Part shown: one piece after another, positions 6,521-11,745 of the stretch
Position numbering within the stretch: the first letter of the stretch is position 1
How the letters are laid out: each line of letters begins with the position of its first letter
Notes under the pieces: generated by a model
Seen by the model: the letters and a program-made list of their open reading frames with translations, nothing else
What the model was told of the DNA's origin: nothing
Databases searched by the model: none
Position numbers and translations under genes: made by a program
Assembly: GCA_001777995.1 (NCBI GenBank)
Contig: MFFV01000007.1
Span: forward strand, 1 to 11,745
Direction: 5' to 3'
DNA from: Candidatus Falkowbacteria bacterium RIFCSPLOWO2_02_FULL_45_15
GTDB lineage: Bacteria > Patescibacteriota > Patescibacteriia > Patescibacteriales > XYC2-FULL-47-12
DNA length: 11,745 nt

Positions 6521-6532
6521 AATCACTCCTAT

Positions 6533-6563
6533 AAAAAACCTATAAATACTTTACGGTTTTTTT
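6533..6563. terminator. Probable bidirectional terminator
   Basis: AAAAAACC (6533-6540) and GGTTTTTT (6556-6563) form an 8-bp stem around a 15-base loop. The plus strand continues as a long T-run (6558-6564, then TATTTTTA). On the minus strand the right arm likewise ends in a T-run. This is the A-run/stem/T-run form of a terminator serving both directions. The stem overlaps the last codons and stop of the 293-aa gene (6540), and is weak because only two pairs are G-C. Confidence 0.5.
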
Positions 6564-7421
6564 ATTTTTAGCAATTTCTTCCTCAATCGCCCGCCGCTCC
6601 AAACTGCCTTGAGGATACTGTTCGGCTAATTGCTGTAAAGTATACAAATGTTCTCCTATTGGATTTACTGACGGCGAACTTTCTGTCGCGCGCATTATTC
6701 GCTCAACTTGCTTACTTGGTTTTACCTGCTCCAAAACGCCATGATTAAAAATATACAGTTTACCGTCTATCACAATAGGAACTCTCTCTTCAAAACCCTG
6801 CGGTGTAAACGAGGACAACTTACACATCTCATAAACATTAATGAGAGTCTGTAACTTTTTTATGTCATGGCCGCTCAACAGCTTATTATTACTAAGGTTT
6901 GCTAGATACTGATTTTTTCGCAAACTGTCCGTAGTCCCCGCCCCTGTATTAGCGTTATAATTTTTTAGCCAATCCCGTATGGTTTTAATTTCGGCCTTAC
7001 TGGTGATAATTTCCTTGTTGCCCAACAAGGTTTGCCGTAAACTGTTTTTAAATTCATCTCGCTCTTCTATAACAATAATCGTAAGCAGTTTAGCTTCCAG
7101 TTTGGCCAAAATATCATAGTCAGGCAAACGAAATTGCCAAGTAAAATAATTTTTAAAAATATCAATAATGTCGCTATTGTCTAAAAGCGGCAGAGCAATA
7201 AAATATAATTTTACAATGATTTTTTTATAAAAATCATATATCTCCGGAGATCGGGCAACCTCTGACTTTTTTTTCTCTAACTTTTCTGCCAGCAAACGGC
7301 CTAAAATATACGCCTTTTTCGCGTCATTAAACCTTATAATATCCGCCACAACTTTATCCAGTCTGGCCATTAATTGCTGGCTGGTTAAGGTAATGTGTTT
7401 ATTATTTAAAGCATCTATCAT
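6540..7421 (-). CDS. Unassigned 293-aa protein, last gene of operon A
   Basis: I do not recognise this protein. It is largely helical and charged, with repeated Leu/Ile/Lys runs and no signal peptide. One weakly hydrophobic stretch (about 69-83, KIIVKLYFIALPLLD) is flanked by soluble helices and is probably not a membrane segment. A more beta-like piece near residues 215-235 (VPIVIDGKLYIFNHGVLEQV) looks like the best-conserved spot. The C-terminus is helical and basic. It follows the VirB6-like gene by 16 nt in the same direction, so it is co-transcribed and probably an accessory protein of the secretion system. No evident Shine-Dalgarno precedes the ATG at 7421. Base composition is visibly more AT-rich than metK and virB4. 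Confidence 0.7.
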   Translation of the reverse strand: MIDALNNKHITLTSQQLMARLDKVVADIIRFNDAKKAYILGRLLAEKLEKKKSEVARSPEIYDFYKKIIVKLYFIALPLLDNSDIIDIFKNYFTWQFRLPDYDILAKLEAKLLTIIVIEERDEFKNSLRQTLLGNKEIITSKAEIKTIRDWLKNYNANTGAGTTDSLRKNQYLANLSNNKLLSGHDIKKLQTLINVYEMCKLSSFTPQGFEERVPIVIDGKLYIFNHGVLEQVKPSKQVERIMRATESSPSVNPIGEHLYTLQQLAEQYPQGSLERRAIEEEIAKNKKTVKYL

Positions 7422-7437
7422 AATAATCAGAAATATT

Positions 7438-10161
7438 TTATACAGTAGTTATATTAGCTAATAAGCGATTATACTGCTCATTAAATCCCTCTTCTCCGGC
7501 TTTAGCCGCGTGAGCTTTTTCAGCTATGGATTGAGCTAATTTTTTGATTCCGTCTGCCCCCGTCAATAATCCTTCTTTGTCCATCTTTAAGGCTGCGTCT
7601 TTAATAAATTTTGCCGCGCTCTCTGTCATATTTTCCGGCAAACGGCCAATCATTTTTTGGACATCAAAGCTTTGAATCATAATTTGGCCAATCTTAGTTA
7701 CATCATAATGCTTATTCCCTTCCTCATCATACCAATGCTTGCCGTACGCCAAACGGTTATTGTCGCGCATATTGGCCTGCGGGCTCTTTTTGCCAAACTC
7801 AGCAGAGGCAATAAGCGTATGCTCTTTTTCCGTTGCCTCCCGGTACTTCCCGTCTTCCATCACATAAGAAGCGGCATTTTCCCAATGGTTGGTCCGCTTG
7901 TTCATCTCGGCAACTTGGGCGCCGAGCGTAAATGCTTCGTCCTTGTTAAAACCGGCATTCAAGCTTCGCAAGTGGTCAACATACTCTTTTTCATAACTTA
8001 AATCTTTTTCATTCAACTGCCCCGAGAGTGCGCGCATAAACTGCTGCATACCTTCGTACCCCGACCCTGTCCGTGGCACCAGTGCTTCCAGATATTCGTT
8101 ATCATTGTAGTCTTCGGTAAGCTTTTTAACCAAAGCTTTGATACGCGTCTTGTCCTTCTGCCCGATAGCGTCTTTCAAAATTCTGACCAACTCGTCCGCG
8201 TCATCAATATCTTTAAGTCTACCAATTTCTTCCTGCACGGCTTTATTATCAGATGCGATCGCCTCAAATTGATACATCGGGGCGGTTTCCGCGCGAGCTC
8301 GTTTTTTCTCTTTTATTGCAGCGTCTAGTTCTTTTGTCTCTTCATCATCAACTTTTTGTGTTTCTATAAACTTTTCTTTATGTTTTATCATGCTTTTTAA
8401 ATCAACCTGCTCTTTAACTAACTTATCTAATTTCTCTTTAACTGCTTGTCTTTGCTCTTGCGTAGCTGATAAATCATCCTTTTCTTTTTTTGCCTTATTG
8501 ATACTATCCTCTAATGTAATACTTTGCTTCTTCATATCAGTTAAGTCCTTTTCGTGCTTTTCGTGCTCGCTCTTTTTCCATACCTTTTCTCGCCTTGCCA
8601 ATAAACTATTAGAATCTTTCCACTCGTTATTTGCGTCTTTTTCTCCCAATTCAGCGTCTAGTTTGGCGCGTTTCAAAACTAATCCCTTCCCTCCGCCGGT
8701 ACCAAAAATACCACCTCGCGTACCTTGTAAAAACCGCTGACTAAATCCTTTAAGCGTTGTAATTTGCTCCCACGCGTCACCGGCGTTCCCGGTCATAGCC
8801 AGAGTACCCCACATCCTACCCCTGGTATCCATAACTTCTTTGGAACGTTGGACCCCCGACGCAATTTGTTTTTTCTTCATATCTTCCATTTTTCCCGTTA
8901 ATGTGCCCCACCCTCGCTTGAGATTTAAATCAACGCCAGTCCCTTTCCAGCCAAACCTCTTGAGAGCTCCTCCTTCCCATTGCATGCGATTCAACCAATC
9001 CGCGCCGGTCTTTAATCCCTTCATCCCCAGCCCCTTCCCGCTCTGTATCCAGCCCATTCCTTTCCCGGCCATCTGGCCGGCAAAGCCGCCCATCTGCTGC
9101 GTTACCATTAAGCCGCCGATAAGGAGAGCGATAACAATGATATAGCGCTGAAAATTATTAGCGGTAAATATTGAACTTAACGCTCCGCTCACTTTACTTC
9201 TCTCTTGTTGTAGTTGGTCTTGAAAATTAGCGTTGCCAGAACCAAAAGGATTATATCCCGCCCAGCTATTCTGCAACTCTTGAGCCGAAGGTTGGGCGGT
9301 CGTTAACGCGAGCCATACGAAGAAAGCAAGCAACGGCCCGGTAACCACTTGTTTGATAAAATCGCTCCAAATCTGCTGGGTATATTTCTGCGCCGCCGGA
9401 AAAGCATGCCCTAAAAATACCAAAGGGGATAAAATCGTATATACCCAGAGCATAATAATGCGCATCACAATGATTGCCAAAAACACTATCACCACTACCA
9501 AAGTAATAAGCAGGGCGGCAAAGCCGGCAATCAGCGCTCCTAATGTAGCCAGTACCCCAACGCCTTCCGTGCTTATATGCGTATTAGCAAAGGATAAATA
9601 TTCGTTAATCTGGAATGCTTTAACAAATTCGTTCGCCCCAAACTGGGCAAAGCCGCTGACAAAAGTCATCATCACTACTTGCCCAAAATCAATAATTAGT
9701 CCAAAAATCGTGCGGGAAAAATTAATTAAAACAGCGGCAATAATTAATTTAGGTAAAATCTTTTTGAGCTGATAACTTTCTACCCGCAAAATAGTGGCAA
9801 AAGCAATGGTTAGCAATATGAGCACAAAAAACATGTTGCATAAATCTCTGATTATTACCCAACCCTTAATTACCGTGTCTACGTCAATAAAATGGTTATA
9901 CTGTATTACTTCAATAAACATCCAGATAAGAAACGTCAGCAGCAGCCCGGCCGCGTAAGCAAAAGGATAAATTATCCAAGCTAATACAGTGACAACAGCA
10001 GCCGCGGGACCGGTTAAGTTGCCTTTATTACCGCTTTCTCCATCAGAAGAGGGGACAGCTACATATTCAGCGCCATAAACTAAAGGTATCGCAAAAAATA
10101 TCGACGATAAAATTAATACCAATAAAACAAAATTTAGTTTTTGACTTTTCCTACTAAACAT
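7438..10161 (-). CDS. VirB6/TrbL-like polytopic T4SS protein with long cytoplasmic tail
   Basis: VirB6/TrbL proteins are inner-membrane channel components of type IV secretion systems. This 907-aa protein starts with a cleavable-looking signal peptide (residues 1-30, ending PLVYG before AEY). Hydrophobic segments follow at about 52-86, 100-124, 134-170, 200-255, 272-289 and 340-356. The stretch MRIIMLWVYTILSPLVF (233-249) is typical of the VirB6 core. After residue 360 comes a Gly/Lys-rich region (GQMAGKGMGWIQSGKGLGMK), then a long charged tail with a probable coiled coil at about 530-625 and a helical domain to the end. The tail of over 500 residues is much longer than in classical VirB6 (about 300 aa). 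The ATG at 10161 lies 24 nt after the upstream stop, with only a weak GAAG ahead of it. The family call rests on topology, the core motif and context; the tail's role is unknown. Confidence 0.8.
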   Translation of the reverse strand: MFSRKSQKLNFVLLVLILSSIFFAIPLVYGAEYVAVPSSDGESGNKGNLTGPAAAVVTVLAWIIYPFAYAAGLLLTFLIWMFIEVIQYNHFIDVDTVIKGWVIIRDLCNMFFVLILLTIAFATILRVESYQLKKILPKLIIAAVLINFSRTIFGLIIDFGQVVMMTFVSGFAQFGANEFVKAFQINEYLSFANTHISTEGVGVLATLGALIAGFAALLITLVVVIVFLAIIVMRIIMLWVYTILSPLVFLGHAFPAAQKYTQQIWSDFIKQVVTGPLLAFFVWLALTTAQPSAQELQNSWAGYNPFGSGNANFQDQLQQERSKVSGALSSIFTANNFQRYIIVIALLIGGLMVTQQMGGFAGQMAGKGMGWIQSGKGLGMKGLKTGADWLNRMQWEGGALKRFGWKGTGVDLNLKRGWGTLTGKMEDMKKKQIASGVQRSKEVMDTRGRMWGTLAMTGNAGDAWEQITTLKGFSQRFLQGTRGGIFGTGGGKGLVLKRAKLDAELGEKDANNEWKDSNSLLARREKVWKKSEHEKHEKDLTDMKKQSITLEDSINKAKKEKDDLSATQEQRQAVKEKLDKLVKEQVDLKSMIKHKEKFIETQKVDDEETKELDAAIKEKKRARAETAPMYQFEAIASDNKAVQEEIGRLKDIDDADELVRILKDAIGQKDKTRIKALVKKLTEDYNDNEYLEALVPRTGSGYEGMQQFMRALSGQLNEKDLSYEKEYVDHLRSLNAGFNKDEAFTLGAQVAEMNKRTNHWENAASYVMEDGKYREATEKEHTLIASAEFGKKSPQANMRDNNRLAYGKHWYDEEGNKHYDVTKIGQIMIQSFDVQKMIGRLPENMTESAAKFIKDAALKMDKEGLLTGADGIKKLAQSIAEKAHAAKAGEEGFNEQYNRLLANITTV

Positions 10162-10185
10162 TTTACTTCAATTATTCATTATATT

Positions 10186-11067
10186 TCACGGCGCGGGCGG
10201 GCCATAAATAGGGCTGAATAAATTAACTAATGCCATAAAGCCGCTTAATCCCAGATTTAACAGCGCGCTAAACATCATCCCTAATTTTGCGCCCCAACTG
10301 GCGCTCATCCAAGTAACTATCATTACCACTAAACTCAACGCTCCAATTATTACCGCCCCCGCAATTAAATCCAACGCGATTAACGCCATTGCCTCCACCA
10401 TCCCCGCGTTTTTACTTACGGCCTTGCCCGCTTGTCCGGCAGCCGCTTCCGCCTGTTTCGGCATCCATTCCTCTCCTAATTTGCAGAAAAATTTTTCGCC
10501 CAAAACCCAGCGCAAAAATACGTGGATGTTAATATAAATTAAAGTCGCTCCGAACGAATCAATCAAGTTAAGCCATGACGCTTTGAGCAGGGCGCTAGTG
10601 CTGAATTTTGCCCCCGCGCCCGCCGCTCCTTCCTTGTTAACTTGAGACTTGGCCTCTTGCAGCTTGTCTGCTTGTTCTTTGGCTTTGGCCTGCATTACCC
10701 GTTCGCGCAAACTCGTGCCGGCTTGCTGTTCTTGTTCTTTATTTTCCAGCGCGTTTTCGCGCGGACCGACCGGCGCTTCCTCTTGGCTCCCTTCTGACCC
10801 CGCCTCGCCGGCAGACCGGCTCCCCCTTGTCAAGGGGGAGAGACCGTCTTCCTCCCTTGACGCAGTATCGCGGGAAGGGTTAGCGAGGGGCGTATTGAAA
10901 TCTTGCAACTTGGAATCTTGAAATCTTGGAATCTTGGGCTTTTGCGTCTTTTGCCTGGCGTTTTGCCGCCGCTGCCGCAAACGCCGCTCTCCCAGCCGCG
11001 CCTGCGCTCCCGTAAGTTGGGGCTTATTCAGCAAATCGTCTATTGTTAAAATTCCGGCGTTGTCCAT
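10186..11067 (-). CDS. C-terminally membrane-bound protein with repeat-filled linker
   Basis: I cannot assign a family to this 293-aa protein. Residues 1-45 are basic (GERRLRQRRQNARQKTQK). Residues 45-110 are a low-complexity linker made of translated DNA repeats (IPRFQDSKLQDFN at 46-58, LSPLTRGSRSAGEAG at 76-90). Residues 108-148 are a charged helix, probably coiled coil. Residues 155-190 are amphipathic to hydrophobic. Two clear membrane helices lie at about 226-254 and 260-285, ending in YGPPAP. The membrane part, just before the VirB6-like gene, suggests an inner-membrane partner in the secretion system with a long cytoplasmic N-terminus. GGGAGG ends six bases before the ATG at 11067 and overlaps the last codons of the ORF6N gene, whose stop is only two bases away, so translation is probably coupled. 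Confidence 0.72.
   Translation of the reverse strand: MDNAGILTIDDLLNKPQLTGAQARLGERRLRQRRQNARQKTQKPKIPRFQDSKLQDFNTPLANPSRDTASREEDGLSPLTRGSRSAGEAGSEGSQEEAPVGPRENALENKEQEQQAGTSLRERVMQAKAKEQADKLQEAKSQVNKEGAAGAGAKFSTSALLKASWLNLIDSFGATLIYINIHVFLRWVLGEKFFCKLGEEWMPKQAEAAAGQAGKAVSKNAGMVEAMALIALDLIAGAVIIGALSLVVMIVTWMSASWGAKLGMMFSALLNLGLSGFMALVNLFSPIYGPPAP
10820..10840. repeat. 21-bp palindrome inside a coding region
   Basis: CTCCCCCTTG (10820-10829) and CAAGGGGGAG (10831-10840) are perfect inverted copies around one T. A second small hairpin, GCCGG (10807-10811) with CCGGC (10816-10820), adjoins it, and CTCCCTTGACG (10852-10862) partly repeats one arm. The palindrome is read in frame as part of SPLTRGS. 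The form, two adjoining GC-rich hairpins in a low-complexity protein linker, is that of a dispersed palindromic element that entered the gene without breaking the frame. Confidence 0.6.
10897..10937. repeat. Imperfect 9-bp tandem repeat inside a coding region
   Basis: The unit GAAATCTTG / GGAATCTTG appears four times: 10897-10905, 10912-10920, 10920-10928 and 10929-10937 (the last shifted by one base), with a five-base CAACT insert after the first. It encodes the linker peptide IPRFQDSKLQDFN of the membrane protein. The near-nine-base period keeps the reading frame, so copies could be gained or lost without breaking the gene. Confidence 0.6.
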
Positions 11068-11069
11068 AA

Positions 11070-11621
11070 TTACCTCCCGTACTTAAATCCAATTTCCTTA
11101 ACGTTTTGGCTGACCGGCTTATTAGCCAACCCGCGCAAAGCCGCAAATATCTCTTGAATTTTTTTGTCATGCCCGCTGTATTTATCCTCCAGTTCCCATA
11201 ACTTCCGCGCCAAATCCTTGTAGGAAAAAGCTAACTCGCGCAACCTGATAAAAGCTTTTACAATATTGATATTAATTGCTACCGCTCGCTTGCTTTTTAA
11301 CACACTAGAAAGCATCGCCACGCCATGTTCAGTAAAAGCATATGGCAAATACTTGATGTTTTGTCCTCGCTTCAAGATCACAAATTGTGATCTTGAATAA
11401 CTTGAAGTCACAGATTGTGATTTCAAGTTTATTAACTCTTCTTTAGTCAGCTGAAACATAAATTCTTTCGGAAATCTTTCTATGTTTCTCTTTACCGCCT
11501 GATTTAAAACTCTTACCTCTACTCCATACAAAAACGCTAAGTCACTATCTATCATGACTTTTTGCTCTCTGATGAGCAGTATCTTATCTTCAACTTTTTC
11601 TAACGGAATTAACGATTGCAT
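11070..11621 (-). CDS. ORF6N-domain protein (putative DNA-binding, phage-antirepressor type)
   Basis: ORF6N domains occur in phage antirepressor-like and other putative DNA-binding proteins; the function of the bacterial stand-alone forms is not settled. This 183-aa protein shows the family's run of motifs: IREQKVMIDSDLAFLYGVE (17-35), VKRNIERFPKEFMFQLTKEE (43-62), KYLPYAFTEHGVAMLSSVL (90-108), then a helix rich in Lys/Leu (KDLARKLWELEDKY, about 135-148) that may be a coiled coil. Residues 66-87 (LKSQSVTSSYSRSQFVILKRG) are unusual: two alternative family versions, KSQ.VTSS and SQFV.LKRG, follow one another, encoded by two tandem palindromes. An extended -10 promoter lies just upstream. It is the first gene of operon A, two bases before the membrane-protein gene, and could regulate the operon, though that is inference from position. 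Confidence 0.9.
   Translation of the reverse strand: MQSLIPLEKVEDKILLIREQKVMIDSDLAFLYGVEVRVLNQAVKRNIERFPKEFMFQLTKEELINLKSQSVTSSYSRSQFVILKRGQNIKYLPYAFTEHGVAMLSSVLKSKRAVAININIVKAFIRLRELAFSYKDLARKLWELEDKYSGHDKKIQEIFAALRGLANKPVSQNVKEIGFKYGR
11371..11429. repeat. Two tandem palindromes within the ORF6N gene
   Basis: Palindrome 1: TTCAAGATCACAA (11371-11383) and TTGTGATCTTGAA (11385-11397) are exact inverted copies around one A. Palindrome 2: AACTTGAAGTCACA (11399-11412) and TGTGATTTCAAGTT (11416-11429) match at 13 of 14 bases around three bases. The shared core TCACA-n-ATTGTGAT recurs with a period of 30 bp, that is ten codons, so the protein frame is kept. It looks like a duplicated hairpin in the most variable loop of the ORF6N domain. 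Confidence 0.7.
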
Positions 11622-11641
11622 TGTTAGTTGTCAACACATTA

Positions 11642-11671
11642 ATTATAACATATTTTACTCCTCTGCTCCAA
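11642..11671 (-). promoter_or_regulatory. Promoter of the ORF6N / operon A unit
   Basis: On the minus strand a perfect extended -10 element, TGTTATAAT (11650-11642), is preceded at an 18-base spacing by TTGGAG (11671-11666), a partial -35 box. Transcription would start near 11635, leaving a leader of about 14 nt before the ATG at 11621. No Shine-Dalgarno fits in this leader. The unit is therefore probably read from a very short leader. Confidence 0.6.
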
Positions 11672-11695
11672 CTGTTGCCCCAACCGTGCAAAAAT

Positions 11696-11723
11696 TTGAC
11701 AAAATTAAAAAAAATGGTATACT
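11696..11723 (+). promoter_or_regulatory. Plus-strand promoter pointing out of the right edge
   Basis: TTGACA (11696-11701) is followed after 16 bases by TATACT (11718-11723), which also has the TGG extension just before it. Transcription would start near 11730 and run out of the window, so a divergent plus-strand gene is expected beyond base 11745. With the ORF6N promoter it makes a 124-bp divergent control region. Confidence 0.6.
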
Positions 11724-11745
11724 AAAGACACTACATTGATCATTT

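Noticed and set aside
11371..11429. CRISPR array or diversity-generating retroelement signature
   Set aside because: There are only two palindromic units with no spacers between them, and no cas, reverse transcriptase or template repeat in the window.

Overview
The window looks like a chromosomal piece of a Patescibacteria (Candidate Phyla Radiation) genome, most likely from the Parcubacteria side. I infer this from the style of the content. A compact type IV secretion (T4SS) set combines a PrgI-family protein, a stand-alone TraC-like protein, a VirB4 ATPase and a long VirB6/TrbL-like protein, next to several proteins I cannot assign. There is also an ORF6N-domain gene, short intergenic gaps packed with AT-rich palindromes and heptamer repeats, and a GC-rich hairpin repeat. 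The genes read with the standard bacterial code, and TGA is used as a stop. I see no rRNA, tRNA, CRISPR array, transposase or integrase.

Layout. Almost everything is on the minus strand, so transcription runs from right to left. At the right edge (11622-11745) two promoters diverge. One drives the minus-strand operon A; the other points out of the window on the plus strand. Operon A is the ORF6N protein (11621-11070), a C-terminally membrane-bound protein with a repeat-filled linker (11067-10186), a 907-aa VirB6/TrbL-like protein (10161-7438) and an unassigned 293-aa protein (7421-6540). Gaps are 2, 24 and 16 nt, and the ORF6N and membrane-protein genes look translationally coupled. Operon A ends at a pair of inverted repeats (6471-6563) that could terminate transcription from both sides.

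A separate plus-strand unit follows (promoter 6100-6128, gene 6183-6428). It encodes an 81-aa cysteine-containing protein that I do not recognise. Its promoter overlaps a perfect inverted repeat that looks like an operator. Back to back with it is the promoter of operon B (6062-6034): metK, encoding S-adenosylmethionine synthetase (5989-4826), an unassigned 465-aa protein with a long Ala/Pro-rich linker (4758-3361), PrgI (3347-2904), a TraC-like protein (2876-2202), VirB4 (2125-218), and the start of another membrane-anchored protein running off the left edge (85-1).

How the genes work together. VirB4 would power the apparatus. The TraC-like protein looks like the front half of VirB4 made as a separate chain. 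PrgI (VirB3-like) and the VirB6-like protein would form the inner-membrane part. The two unassigned proteins and the membrane protein with the disordered linker are probably lineage-specific components or accessory factors. No relaxase, coupling ATPase or recognisable pilin lies in the window, so conjugation, DNA uptake and protein export cannot be told apart here. The most unusual points are the orphan Cys protein with its palindromic operator, the two tandem palindromes inside the ORF6N gene, the repeat elements read in frame inside a membrane-protein gene, and the heptamer repeat separating the two VirB4 halves.
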